Positions 9,265-22,200 of a stretch of 64,000 nt of DNA are shown piece after piece. The DNA is from Anniella stebbinsi. Its lineage: Eukaryota > Chordata > Lepidosauria > Squamata > Anniellidae. A program made the translations under genes and the position numbers. Location of the stretch: the NCBI GenBank assembly GCA_029215795.1, contig JARDYH010000007.1, positions 97,045,263-97,109,262 on the forward strand, written 5' to 3'. Under the pieces are notes generated by a model. That model was not told the DNA's origin. It saw only the letters and a list, made by a program, of their open reading frames with translations, and made no database searches. How positions within the stretch are numbered: position 1 is the stretch's first letter; each line of letters opens with the position of its first letter.

Positions 9265-11249
9265 TCAGTTGAGCCCAGGGGAGAGGAAGAGGGCATAAGA
9301 ATTCAGGCCAAGAACTACTGCACAGGCCAGAAGTGGGAGCAGGGGGTGTGCTGAAGCCAAGCGCCTGGCCCCGTTGAAGTGCACTTTGCCATCAAGTTTG
9401 AGGCAGCTTTTTTGGGGCATAGCTGGGCAGCACTCCTGATAGCAAGGAGCAGTAGATCCTGTGGCACAGGCCGGTCCAGCCGTTTTGCAAACCTTGCTAC
9501 AGTCTGCCCTGAAGACAGGTCCTGTTCTCTTCATCTGGAAGGAGGAAAAGAAGGAGCAGTTACTGTGTGAAGCAGAAGCCACCTTGGCAGGTGTTTCAGA
9601 TGCTGGCTCCTGGAGGAGGTGCAGTGTGTAGCCAGGTGCATGTGAATTGTTTGCCCCATTTAGGGGGCAGCAGGAACAAGGGGCTGCAAAGTGGAATTGG
9701 CTAGCCTTGCTCTTTCTCAGCCTCTGAAGGAAGGTTAGGGTTAGTTCTGTGCTTAAAAAAAGGCATCCCACCTGGGGTTTTGGCATCTATTTAGCTCATG
9801 ATTCCCATTTCAGAATGCCAGCTCTGATACGGCCTTCCTTTGACTCATGGGACTTGCTGATATCTTAAGCCACATGGGTTCTGGTGTCTAAGGCACCACA
9901 GCAACCTTGGGTTGCTTTTTCTTGCTACTGAATAGCCCAGCAACTCTTCACCGTCTGCTTTGTGCTGTTGGTGGGGAGCTCGATTGAGAGGATGCACTTG
10001 GGCTGAGGATCTCACAATTAGGATTCAGAAGGTGGTAGTGGGCCAGCTCAGAAAGGGTACCTCACAGAAATCAAAGCCCACGTTGCAGCCAGTTGAGGAC
10101 TTCTGTCCTTTGTAGCATCCTTCTCCATGGCAGGTGAATCTTGAGCACACTTTTCCCTAGGAGGCAAGGAAGGGGAGAGTCAGGCAAGCCACTGACTGGG
10201 CATTTTTGGGGCCAGAGATGTGACTATCCAGGTTGGGGGAGGGCATCATAGAGAGAACTTTGTTGCTACCACTGGATAGCTATGGCTATGTCAGCCATCC
10301 CAAACATGGTTCTGTCACCTGCCCACCAACTACTGTAGAAGGCATCCTGCCAGAACACGAAGTGGCACCTACGTTCTTGGGGGGTGGCTTGGTGGTGGTG
10401 GCGGTGGTGGTGGTGGTGGGAGCCAGCGTGGTGGTGAGTGGCAAGTCACCTAGAACAAACGACACAGGAGAAGAAGTTGACCAAAGCCTCAGTGGTTCTC
10501 CTGGCCTCTGATGGAAGAAGCCACAACACCAGAGACAAGAGAGATGCTGCAATTCTGCTTGCCAGGCAACTCCTGCTCCAGAGACCAAGCAAGTAATGAG
10601 ATTTGCACACAGGGCCAGGAACGGCCTTGCTGAGAAGGCAGCTCTGCCTAGATGCTCACCAGGCCAGCTCCTTCTCCACCAGCCAAGGTCCAATGCTGGA
10701 GCCACCACAGGCAGGAGTGGTGGCGGCAGCAGCAAGAGGAGGGGAAGCAATCCTGTTGCTTGCTGTAATTCAGCTGCCTCCAGCTGGCTACACTTACCGT
10801 AGGCTGTGGCGTTGAGGCGCAGGCAGTGTGGTGAGCTGCAGCACTCCAGGCTGCACAGATCCATGCCAAAGCTGCCATTGGTCATGCACATCTCGGAGGC
10901 ATTGGCACTCCCACACTCACTGCTGCACCGTGCTGTGTAGCTGGTGCTGTTGAGACGGTAAAGCTGCAAGATCCACAGAAGCATTAGCAGGGCAAGCAGG
11001 CAACTAACACCTGCTACATTTCAATTGGAGCGGGTATCCCACTTCCCCACCCTAACTGATGCATCCACTCAGTAGTCCTGGCTGGAGCCCAAGGATCTAA
11101 CTCCCTCCCGCAAGGGGATTTAGGGCTGGAAGAACTCCAGGGCTCCCTACCTCACAGTGCGACGCATTGTGGCAGGACTCTGTGCTGTTTCCATGAGCTT
11201 CATCCTGGTAGCATCTCTCCCCAGAACACTGGAAACTCTGGCAAGTGAG
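9265..11249 (-). CDS. Two-domain GPI-anchored Ly6/uPAR-family surface protein (5' end missing)
   Basis: Five exons in transcript order: 11151-11249, 10798-10963, 10373-10449, 10061-10156 and 9265-9534, all with GT-AG borders and closing phases, giving 235 codons plus stop. Exons 1-2 encode one three-finger LU domain (LTCQSFQCSGERCYQ to CCSSPHCLRLN) and exons 4-5 a second (VCSRFTCHGEGCYKG to CCPAMPQKSCLKLDG). Each has 12 cysteines in similar spacing, so they arose by duplication. Exon 3 encodes a threonine-rich linker (PLTTTLAPTTTTTATTT), probably O-glycosylated. Domain 1 carries six N-glycosylation sequons; domain 2 has none. The C-terminus (FNGARR, then a hydrophobic tail starting PLLPLLACAVVLG) looks like a GPI-anchor signal. 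I do not recognise the orthologue. The signal-peptide exon was not found with certainty (see 11855-11966). Confidence 0.85.
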
Positions 11250-11854
11250 CTGCAGGGAGAGAAGAAGCGGAACCTGCACAGCAGGAGATCTAGATGCCTA
11301 CCTAGCATCCCCAAGCCCAGCGGCCCTGGCCTCGGCCCCATCCACCAAGCCATCCACCAAGCCTTCCAAAGGGACCATTGCTCTACCTTGTCTCCTCCAC
11401 CCTGCCCAGGTGGCGCATGGAGAACTGGCATGCTTCCTTTCCCAGATGCAAGCATTTCCCTCCCTCCCTCCCCCCCCCATCATTTTCCTCCTCACCAACT
11501 GAGAAATGCCCAATACCCCCTCCCTCTGCCACCATGTTAGGGGGTTGAGCTATGGATAAGTTCCCTTACAGGCACCATGTCTGTTCTGTTCACTGAGCTG
11601 TTGGAAGCAAGGGGCGCTCCTGAGATGGGTCCAGGCTCTGGAAGAGAAGGACATAGTGGGAGGAGAGAAGGGGCACATCTGTCCCTCCCAATGGTTGCCC
11701 TAGAGGAGCAGGGCCCTTTGGAGGTGAGGGGGGGGGGGGAGAGTCTGGGCGGCTTGCGCCTTCCTCAGCCGTCCTGTTGAGACCACGCTTCCCAAGGCCC
11801 CCCCTCTTCCCTTCCCAGCATGCACACGCCCATTTAGCTGCTTGTCTCTCTCAC

Positions 11855-11966
11855 CTGCAAATGCCCAAGAGTTCCAGGGGCTGAAATGGAGAACAGCCCA
11901 GAGCAGGAGGCAGCCTACAGAAAGACACAAACAAGGTTTGCTTTGGGGGGAGTCAGGGAGAGCCAT
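11855..11966 (-). other. Candidate signal-peptide exon of the Ly6-type gene (phase does not fit)
   Basis: An ATG at 11966 opens a frame encoding MALPDSPQSK and then the hydrophobic CLLLWAVLHFSPWNSWAFA. It ends at a strong donor CAG|GTGAGA (exon end 11855). An acceptor-like CTTTCTGTAG occurs inside it, leaving a 60-bp alternative exon. The hydrophobic frame ends in phase 1, whereas the next known exon at 11249 needs phase 0, so either an exon is missing between them or this is chance. Confidence 0.3.
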
Positions 11967-12166
11967 GACCCCCCCCCCCCGTCTGTGGGAGTGAGGAGAT
12001 GTCTGCCAAAGTCACCTCCAAGCATTTATGTAATGAATTGCAAACCCCTGTTCTTTGGGGCAGCACTCTTGTTCTATTGATAGGTGTTTGGCAGGCAGGC
12101 ATTCAACCAGTGAAACTTTCCCCCCTTACTACCCAGGTTTTTCTGACTTGCTTTGAAGGGGCTGGG

Positions 12167-12509
12167 GTCCCCTCTACAAGGATTCGCTTTTGCGCCTGGT
12201 TAGGCGATTATGCGCATAATCACAGAAGCACATTTACGCCTAATCCCTCTGCGCGAGAGGCGGCGAAGCGCATTAACGGATGTCCAAAATGCGCTTTACA
12301 AGTAGTTAATGTGCATAAGCGCTTATTCACACAGTCAAAATGTGCTTTAATGGACGGAGCAAAATAAAACTCGTGATTTAACGCGCATTTGATAATGCGC
12401 ATAATCGGGGAGATAAATCGCCTCTACGCCCGATTTGCACTCCGTTCTTGTAGAGGTAATTTTTTTAATGCGCCTTGAAAGAGCTTTAAATGCCTCTTGT
12501 AGAGGCAGC
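12167..12509 (+). mobile_element. Non-autonomous inverted-repeat element, CCTCTACAAG family, copy 2
   Basis: 343 bp, starting GTCCCCTCTACAAG and ending CTTGTAGAGGCAGC, flanked by a perfect 5-bp duplication CTGGG (12162-12166 and 12510-12514). The terminal motif recurs inside: CCTCTAC at 12421 pairs with GTAGAGG near 12450, so the right third can fold into a hairpin. Orientation matches copies 1 and 3. Confidence 0.85.
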
Positions 12510-14511
12510 CTGGGATACCTTCCAAAGCTCATCTTTGCCAGGAGCCACAATGCCGGCTCATTCATTTCAATCAGCAACCCCCGAGAAAGAAGCAATTGCA
12601 TACGAGTGAAGTCTCTTACCTTGAGCTAGGAGGATGTGGTAGTTGGAACCTGCCATCTCCAAACAAGGGTACTTTCTCCTCTAGGATCCTGCTGGGGGCT
12701 GGGACACATGCATGCATTTTTCAGATTTCTCCCCGCCCCACCCCCTGCCCATCTCCCAGTGCTGCACAAAGAACTGGAGATGGTACTACAAACCACCCTT
12801 GGGCATCAAGCAAAGCAGTAGGAGGGACGCACTACCAGGCACAGGTAGGAGCTCTGCCCAACCACAGTTCAGTCTCTCAGACGTCTCTCCTTGTAGCATC
12901 CCCAGTCACCAGCAGTGGGCCGATTGGTGCTGTGCCCTCAGCAGCTTGGAAGGCATGTCAGAGATCTGTTTGTGCCCAGGCTGGGGGGGGGGGGGGAGGC
13001 AGACACCAGCACACGGAGAAGAGGGTGAAGGCAAGAAAGGAACCTCCAGCCTGCAGAGGCCTCATCAAGCTGCAGAGGCCTCCAGGCCCTGCCCCTGGAG
13101 ACATCCCCACTTGACCTGGGAACTGTGATAAGAGCAGACAGGGGAGATTTCCCTGCATGCTGCACTCGGGAAGGAGTGCAGCAAATGGTCGGTGTGCAGG
13201 AGACCCTCCCCTGGTGCATACATGGACACATGCCAAGACTGGCACTGGCCCAGTCTTCCTTGGCACACCACCCACCACACCTGAGAGGCAGGTGTGGCTG
13301 GTGCAGGGAGCAGCTGCACCTCCCAGCGCCTGAGAGAGGCAAAATGGGCAGGGCAGGGCAGGGGTGAGGCAGCACAGTCCCTCACCTGAAAGCAGGGCTC
13401 CACCCCTGGGGCTAAGGCGTAAAAGGGTGCTTTGCACTGCCAGGCCATTGCTCCACCTAGCCAGGATAAGTGGCCAGGCTCCCCAGAGCGGGTCTTTGGC
13501 CCAGAACTTGAGCTGCCCTACCTGTAACCTCCACTCCTGGGCTCCACTAATGCCCACAGGGAGGCTTGGCTTAGAAGGAAGTAGGCCGGCCGGCCACTCA
13601 TTAACTCTGCCACCCCAAGGGGAAGAGCTGGCTCTTTCTGAGCCTTAGACCAGAATGACTGTTTCATTGGACACCATTACCAGTCCCACCCCACCCCACC
13701 CACCCACCCCCGCCGCGTTCATCCCAGTAGCTCACTCATCTCAAGCCACTACCAGACCCTATCCCTACACCTATAACCGAATCCAGCGCTGATTTTGACC
13801 CATGAAGCGCTAAGCAGCTGTGGCCTCAATCACACACCTGAGAAACCTCCTCTTAGGATCCCACATTATTCATACATAGCACCCCCAGCGTGCCTGATAC
13901 TTTACAGAATACAAGGTGGCATCATGCAAGATGTTCTAACTTGAAGAGGCAGCAAAGTTGGAGACGATTGAGGCAGAGAAGACCTTTGGATTTTAAGAGT
14001 GAAAATCTATGAGGGAGGCTCACAGGGGTCATGGAGGACTCTTGAGGATTTGCACAAGGCATTTGCCCTGGTTCTGGAAATGGGCAGGAAGCAAGGGGAG
14101 GGGTCACATGGCCAGAGGGATGAGAAACCTGAACCCTTTTGGCAGCAGGCTGCAGGATAAACACAAGGAGGCTGAGATCAGACAAGAGAAGTCGAGAGAG
14201 GCCGTTAGCAGGTCTGCTGCTGGAGGGTTTTTTTAACTGGTTAGATGCTATTTCTTTTATTGTTTTTGTGTTATGTTTTAAACTCCATTTTATTATTGTT
14301 CGCCACCTGAAGAACCATCCCACCATTTTGGGTGGGAAGACATGATGTAAGTTTAATAGACAATAACAATAAAAATGATTGCAGTCATATAGGTGAGTTG
14401 GTGCTCCAGGTTGTTCATTTGAACTATAGTTTTTGCCAAAGGGACAGAGAAAACAGGGCTGCATCTTTGAAAAGTTATAAAAACTGGCATTGGAAGTGAT
14501 GGGCTACAACC

Positions 14512-14600
14512 TAGAATCATCGTAGAGTTGGAAGGGGCCTTTAAGGCCACTGAGTCCAACCCCTGCCCTGCTCAATGCAGGAATCTAATTCCATGTGATC
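14512..14600 (-). mobile_element. CR1 LINE 3' end fragment
   Basis: It matches the CR1 terminus pattern on the minus strand: sequence equivalent to GGGTTGGACTCAGTGGCC, then CCCTTCCAACTCTAC and a decayed ATTCTATG-type tail. Confidence 0.75.
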
Positions 14601-14777
14601 CTTCATCCAGTTTCATTTGGTGGTGGTGCACGGAGCGCTCTGCAATGCTGCAATGAGCTGGCTTTTCACAGGGGACACCAATGGCCCCTCATAGAAAAAA
14701 GGTTCCCCAGCCCTGCTGTAAAGGAAGAAGCAGTAGCAGACACAAGCAAGAGCCTTTTCAAGACACCCAAATACCAT

Positions 14778-14836
14778 CAAGTGCACAGAGGACTCGATGG
14801 CCTTGTAGGCCCCTTCCAACTCTACTATTCTATGAG
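14778..14836 (+). mobile_element. CR1 LINE 3' end fragment
   Basis: A short plus-strand CR1 terminus, with GGACTCGATGGCCTTGTAGG followed by CCCCTTCCAACTCTACTATT and CTATGA. Confidence 0.75.
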
Positions 14837-17800
14837 GTGCATTTTGGGTGGCTGCCGCCCACAGCATTCCTTCTGCCTTCCTTCATGGGGGACTCAGCAA
14901 AACAAAGGACCATGCAACTTTGTGAAGCCTGTCAGATTTTGGTTCCAGCTGATGGGTAGACAGGAGTGGTGGTGGATCTTCATTGTCACTGATCTTCATT
15001 ATCCAGTTAGCTGTCCTCCCCGAGTGATTTGCTTCTCACTTTATATTCTATTGTGCCTCCTGCGATTGGCCTTGTAGGTGATTGCCCATGCTCTGAACGG
15101 GTGTTCTCAGTGGTTACGACAGTCTCTTCCAGAAGGGACAGAAGGCCCTCCACTTTGGGAAACCTCACGTCTTGTTGTTAAAATGAGCTGCTTAAACAAT
15201 TCTTAAGGGTTTTTTTAAATATTATTTTAAAAGCTACCTTTAACAGGATAGCATTTATGGTAATAATTTATTTTTGAGGGTATTGACTTACATCTTTATT
15301 CACTATTTATATTTTGTTTCGAAGATGCACAGGCCACCTATTAGCATTACTGTTCACAGGTAAGAACGAATTTAACCATGAGATCCCCCCCCCTCACACA
15401 CACACACAAATGCTGCTAATCAAAGCAGCAATACAAAGAGACACCAGAGCAGGCTCCCCTCAAGCCTCCCATAACCAGGTTGCTACCACTAAGGCAGCCT
15501 CACTTCCCATCACCACCAGTTTCTCCTCAGATGGCAGGAGCAGCTGGAGGCAGCTTCTGGAGATGACACCTTGCGTGGGAGACGGCAGGTACCAGGGGCC
15601 CAAACTGTACAGGGTTTTGTTGACAAGCACCATAACTTTGAATTATGCTTAGAATCAGAGCAGCAACCATTTAAGTTGCTACAGAACCAAAGATGTTACA
15701 CCAAGCATTTGCTGAAAAAGTGGCTTCTTAAAACATTTGCCTGCTTTAGAGGTCTCCTTGCTTAGATCATCTATCAGCCCTCCAAGGTCTTGCTGCCTAG
15801 GACCATTGACCCAACTGGTCTTTCAAAAATTGGGGGAGAGAATTGCACACTAGGAAGTGGCCATTTGTGAGGAGAGAGCCCACACAGATATACACAAGAT
15901 CTAGGAAGGTTGCAGACTCCGTTTCAGAGTCCCTGAGGGACTGGTGGCTGCCATGGAGACTGGAAAATGACAAGCCCAAAGGCCCCATGTGGCTTGCTCA
16001 TGACACGCACTGTTGGCCCAGCAACTGTATGTTTGGTCGAGCCTCAGAGGGGAAATGGTGAAGCCACAGACAGACGTCAAGAATAGCGCCAGAATGCTAT
16101 CACCTGGTACCAAACAATGCCCAACAGTCAACAAAAGCTGACCGGCTCAGTCTTGGACCTCCTGTTTCTCAGAATCTACCTCTAAACACTCTCCAACAAC
16201 TAGTTTTGAAGCTTCAGTGAAGAGACTGGGCCCACTAGCTGAAAAGATGGGTCAAAAGGGTTCCTGGCTCTTCCAGACCAATCCCTAAATATGCTGGTCA
16301 AAACTGGGTAAGAGAACGATCCTCATTCTAATTCTAACACAAACCACACCCGCTTGACCAAAATGGTGACCTCTCCGAGTAAAGAAAAGGGTCGAGCAGG
16401 CGCAACAGGACCCAGGCTGAAGCTGTCATGTGCTGCTCCATTGCCCATTTCCACCCTCCGGCAACTCAAAGGACCCCTGCTGGCTCCGGGGATGTGTTCA
16501 GAAGCCAAAATACTCAAGTTCTCCATGCCTCATTCTCAAACATGCAGTCCAAATGCTGTCAGTTCCAGCAGAACAACTCGGGACTGGTAGGTTTTGGTGA
16601 AGGAACCTCTTCTCCAATCCCATTATTTAGGACCCCATCCTGCATTGAAGATGCAGGTTAAGGAGCTGCCTTTGCTTAGCCACAGATGTATTTTCTCACT
16701 GGTACCCCAGCTTGAACATTTAGTCTGCCAGCCTTTCTATAGCAAGCAGGTCTCTCTTCCTCTCTCTCCCCCCACCTCACCCCCCACCCCGTTCAAACAC
16801 ACAAATCTACCCCCTGCCCCCTTCCTTCCTTAGCATGTTCCCCCAAGGAACCCACTAACTGTGCTCACTTACCTTGCTTGTCCGTCACCTGCAGGGATGC
16901 CTGTCTGAGCAATTCCTACCTCCAGCTCTGGCAGGAGTTGCCTCTTGGGGAGCCCTCCTCCCCGCCCAGCCAGAGATGGAACCAACCAGCTAATAGTTGG
17001 TTCCCTGATGCTTTGTGCAGCAAGCACTCTCCCCACCAGTGGCTCAGCCCATCAGTAATAAAGCGTGATGGGGTGAGATACACCGGCACCAAGCTTGTCT
17101 GCATGGGGACTTTCACTCTTCCTGTATCCGCCACAACAATCTTATGTTCTTTCCCAACGAAGTTACAAGCTGTGTAGCTCTGTGGGCAAACTAAAAAAAG
17201 GAAGACAAAAGTCTCCACCCCCTCCAGGGCCTCTGGCTGTTTGGCCCATTGCAAGATCTTTGGTACTCTGAGAGGACTTTCTGTGCGCTGAGCCAGCTGT
17301 GGCAGGCCACAGGCAGGTGTTCTCAAGGGCTACTGCCTTCCTGTTATGAGTCTTTTGACAGTCTTGAAGGAGGGACCTGGAAGCCGCACCTGCATTTAGG
17401 GAGAGCAAGGTGGGGGCACATAATTACTAAGAAAGGATAGGAGTGGGGTGGAAAACGCCCCACTGCTCTCTGTAGGATAAGCAGCCCAATTCTTCTGGGA
17501 GAGCAATCACCATGAGCCCATCTTTGCCAGGCATGCCTTTGCCCTTCGCAGAGCTTCAGCTTCCTGAGGTAATCACAGCAACAAACCCGCCCCAATTAGA
17601 TTAATTAGCCACTCTGTCCCTTCCCAGGGCACCAGCACAGAAATCACAACACGGGGCAGGTGCAAAGACCCAAGGGTTGCAGCTTATTGTGCGCGCCTTC
17701 CATCTAGCATGCCAGGCCAGTGGCTACCTTTCACATGTCCACCTCCTTTTTCAACCCGACGGCCTTCCTGCCACAGAGCCGACAAGCACTTGGGGAAACG

Positions 17801-18310
17801 TATCCATAGCAGGCCTCCCCCCAGTAATGCCGCACAAGCTCTGCTCCAAGGAGGACAGAGGGCTCCCTGACACGAATGCTTGCCTCTCTGAGCCCAGGCA
17901 GACGGCCTCCCAGTCATGGGAAGCAGCGGCAGCAGGCCATGCAGAAGTCACTGCTGAAGCCATGACTGGATTTGCAGACACCAAGTAAACACAATGGCCA
18001 GTTGCATCCAGGCCAAACGGAGACACTTCCCCTCTCCAAGACAGAAGCCCTCAAAGTAGGCGTCAAGAACTGCAGGGATGGAGGAGGTGGGCACAGCCCT
18101 TCCCTGCTTCTTTCGGAAGGGAAACCTTAAGGTCTGACTCTGGCTATGTTCTCAGTGAGTTGGTGAGCCCGAGCCTGGCTGTACCGCTTTAGATCCTAGT
18201 GAACAAGGATGGACTAATACATGAAGGAAGCTGGGAGCATCTGAACTGCTCCACTCAACAAGGCTACAAACCACACAAAATGCCCAAGCTTTCAGCCTCT
18301 AAAACCCGGC

Positions 18311-18316
18311 TTTATT
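18311..18316 (-). terminator. SF3A3: Poly(A) signal of SF3A3
   Basis: AATAAA on the minus strand, about 160 bp downstream of the SF3A3 stop codon, giving a short 3' UTR. Confidence 0.8.
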
Positions 18317-18477
18317 TTTGTGTATCAGTTCCTTACAAAGCAAACTTGTTCCAGAATCCATCCTGCTAGCGATAAAAGTCCTCAAAGTGACTGCTCAGGT
18401 GGAAGGAGGGAATCCAGGCACCTAAAGGAGGAGGGGAAGAATGGAGAAAGGGTGCCTTGCGCCAGAATACCGTCCAA

Positions 18478-19259
18478 TCACAGCAGGCCTTGACGTTTTA
18501 AGTCTTCATAGGTCTTTTTGTTGACCACGTTTCCACTGGAATCCTCATATTCCTCCTGGGATAAAAAAGGAAGAAGTCTGTTGGATCCCAAGCATGAAGC
18601 AAAGCAGGCACCAAGAGGAGGTCCAGAGTGGCGTCCAGGCCTCTCCCAGCCCTTCTCTCAGGAGGGGCGCAGAGAGAGAGAGAGAGAGAGAGACACGTGT
18701 TACCAGCCTCAGAAGCACCCTGCTGGATCTGACTGTGGCTCATCAAGTCCAGAGTCCTGTGGCCCCTCCAAATGGCCCAGGCAGGCCCTCAAGGCAACCA
18801 ACCCTCCTCCACCTTGCCTGTGCCGGCTCCCCAGGAATTCCGTGACGTACAGAGACTGACTGCCTGTGAACATGGCGGTTCCATATAGCCACCAACCCTC
18901 CCTTCTATTCTGGATGTTCAGCCAGGAGTGCTGGTCCTTGCACTTCACACTGCAACATTTTGTGTTTGAGTAACAGCCACTGATACCTACGCTCCATTAA
19001 TCAAGGATTTACTCGTCTTCCCTAACCGACACCTCCCTTTTGGTTCTTTTGGCTAAAGGGCAACGCCCCCCAAACCCTCCCCTCCCCTTCCCAACCGGCT
19101 TCTGAAAAAGCGCCCAGAACATTGCTCCCGCTTACTTCTGTGTCTGGCTGCCACCTCTCGGAAGCCTTCTGCTGCTTCAGCTTTGCCCACACTGCAAGAC
19201 ACACATATAGACTCCAGGTCAGATGCCAGGCCAGCCCCCAAAACCGCCGCGGCACCCGA

Positions 19260-19297
<38 letters not shown>

Positions 19298-22200
19298 TGC
19301 TCTGGCAACGATGTGGAGAGAAAATGATGGTGCTGAACGGAGGCGAGGCAGGAGCACCCCCCCCAGGAGCCTGACTGTGACCAGGAGCTCCTGCCGCTCT
19401 AAGGCAAGCGCCATCCACACGGCCACTTTCCCAACTCACCCCATGAGGCAGCTGCCAGAGCAGCCCCATTCTTCCCACAAGAGGCCCCCTCCTCACCGTG
19501 GTTCTCAACAGGTGAAGATGCCACTGTGCTCACCACCCAGGTATGGCCGGAAAAGCAGCCACTTACGTGAAACAGCATCTTCAATCTGTGTGACATTTGC
19601 GAAGTGAGCTGTGTTGGGGATGCCCAGGCACCGCATCCCATGGGCATGGCGCCATTCCTACCGAGCAGAGAGGGGCATCAAGGAAAAGGCCCAACAAGAA
19701 CTAGCCGCTCAGGGAGACAAAAAATGGTCCAGAGCAACAAGCAAGAGTGAGAGGCCAGCCCTTTCCACTGCACCGCCCCCAGGACGGCCACGACATCTGG
19801 ATCTGGAACACGGGCCAAAGACCCTGCCAGGGGTAACAATCCACAGGCTTAACAGAGAGTGAAGAGGGTTCCACCTCCCCACCCCAAAGATGCAGGGCTG
19901 CTGCAGGGCGTGAGCTCCATACAAGCTGCTTCCCCAGCCCCCTCCCACAAGTCATCCTTTGGCATTTCGCAGCCCCCCTACCGCAAAGTGTCGCTGGAAA
20001 GCTTTGGGCCCACGGTACGTGTAGTTTCCACAGATCTCACAGTTGTAGTTGATATTCAGGCCGTGGAGCTTGTAGAGCCAGTAGGGGATCGGCTGGAAGG
20101 CAAGAGCAGGCGTGAGCTTCCAGGGCAGAGCCCATGAGGAGAGGGAGGGAGGGAGGGAGGCCTCCGCTCAGCCACAAAAACAAGGCTCACCTTGCCATCC
20201 CAGCCCAGGGGCAAGTTCTTGGGGTTGTAGATGATTTCGTTCTCTTCATCTTCGCTCTCGCTCTCGCTGATCTGCTCCTCCTCTTCCTCCTCGCGCTCCT
20301 CACCGGTCCGCGCCTGCTTCCGCTGCACATTCTCATGGGTCAGCTGCCGCTGTTCCTGTAGTAAGAAGGAGAGCCTGTGAATGCCATACCCTCCCCTCTG
20401 CCGTGGAGGCTGATTGTGGGAAGCTGCGAATAGGAAGACTCACCCCGAGGATCTCCACGTACTCGTAGATCTGAGCCTCCAAGAAGGCCAAGTCCTTGTT
20501 CCGCTCCGTATCCCTGTCAAGGCAACAGCTTTAAAAAAGGGCTGAGGCCTGCCCCACTCATGACGCCAAGAGGGCTTCCTGAAGCCCTGTAGCTCACACA
20601 GAGCCAGCTGGTAGCAACTCCTCTCCCAATGCCTTCCAAGGAAGCGGGCAAGAAAGCAAAGAAAAAGGGCAGCCCCTCCCTCTCTCCCGCCCCCAGTCTT
20701 CAAAGAGTCCATATACTACTTCAGAAGTGACTCAAGGAGACAATACTGGACTCAGACACACAAACACAAATGGGCATGCCGCTGACTCACCGCTTGCTCC
20801 CCTTTGTCTTTGGGTTTTTAGCAAAGAGGGAGGGGTCAAGGGCCTCCAGGGACTTGCCCTTGGTGCTGAACAGTCTCTGAGCACGTTCCTCTAGTGTCCT
20901 GAGCAGGAGGAAGAGAAGAGAGCCGTGAAGGGAAGTAGGCCAGAACTCATCCAGGCCTATTCCACACCAAGCACGATATTGCACTATGAAAGTGGTCTGA
21001 AAGTGGTATATAAGAGGCAGGAGCCACACTACTGCTGTATAGCGGTATTGAAGTGCACGGACAACTGTTGGGGCCCATGGACACATACCATATACCGCTT
21101 TCATGTCGCTATATTCTGTTTGGTGGGGATTAGGCCCCGGACTGCCAGGCCACTTCCTGGACCCAGCAAAAAGCCTGCAGCCAACCCCAAACCAGCTCCC
21201 GCTAGCAGGCAGGCATCCAGCCCTTGACTTACCCACCACATTTCAGACCCAAGGCTAGCAGTGCAGATTTCAGCCTATCCAGTCCTAGGGAGGCCAACTC
21301 CTGTGGTAGAAGTACAAAAGGTGCAAATGTTCCGTTAGCTGAAGGCAGCCATCTCCTCTGAAGCACCATAGAGTGAGCAGAAACCCTACCAAGCCCTTAT
21401 GCAGTGGCAGCCGCCGCCGCGGCCGCCCTGCCTCCTCCCCAGCCACAACAAGAGAGGCTCAAGAAGGCAGACAAACCTCCCAAGAAGAGAAAGCTGAGAG
21501 GTCCAGGTGGGCACCAGCATGGGTGAGGGCACTGCTAGTCTCTTTCTGCCAAAAGAAAACCGGGGGGAGGGGGTTAGTGGCTACTGGCCCCTCCCTCCCC
21601 TACATTCAAGAGCTTCCTTCACCAGAAGCACCTTGGCAGCTGCCATGGTGTGACAAGGGGCCTGCAAGCAGCCCCCAGAGGCACCTGTGGGAAAAGCTGC
21701 CTCTGACCTGTTCTGGGTGGCCATTTTCCTGCCATCCCCGCCCAATCCCACGAAGGCACACTGCTCACCGGCCAACCAGGGAAAGTGCCATTATCCCACT
21801 TCTTCTCAAACTCTGCCTGGATTTTCCCAAACAGCTCATTCTGGTCAAGCAGTGGCTTAACCCGGTCTGTGTAATCCTGCAAGTATTCCAGAAGCATCTC
21901 CAGGTACCTGTAACAGTGGTAAATAAACAAAGTACAGGAAGAGAGAGCCTGGCATCTCCACACCCAAGCAATACTCCCCCTCCCAAACCACCCAGCAGTA
22001 GGGATTCCTTCTTTGTCAAGATCAACCCTACAAAGAAAATCTGCCTTGGCCCGTTAATCTGCCCCATATAGGAGCAAAGAAATCTTGCCCACAATGGCAT
22101 TTCATTGGCACAAAAGCGTTTCACATGAACAGCCTCAATAGCCCTACAGCATGACAGAAAAACAGGCTCGTCTGGTAGCGCCAGAGGCCATGTGACCCAA

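Larger units (their letters stand above)
12515..18290. other. Intergenic or 5' region of the Ly6-type gene, no gene assigned
   Basis: No protein with recognisable similarity was found. Several strong donors exist on the minus strand (for example CAG|GTGAGG near 13386 and CAAG|GTAAGTGAG near 16870), which could belong to unplaced 5' exons of the Ly6-type gene. Recognisable repeats are an L2-like 3' tail (about 14225-14370), a CR1 piece on the minus strand (14512-14600) and one on the plus strand (14778-14836). The rest I cannot assign. Confidence 0.4.

Noticed and set aside
13386..13448. Possible extra LU-domain exon ending at a strong donor
   Set aside because: The frame (CKAPFYALAPGVEPCFQ) lacks the LU cysteine spacing and no partner exon was found.
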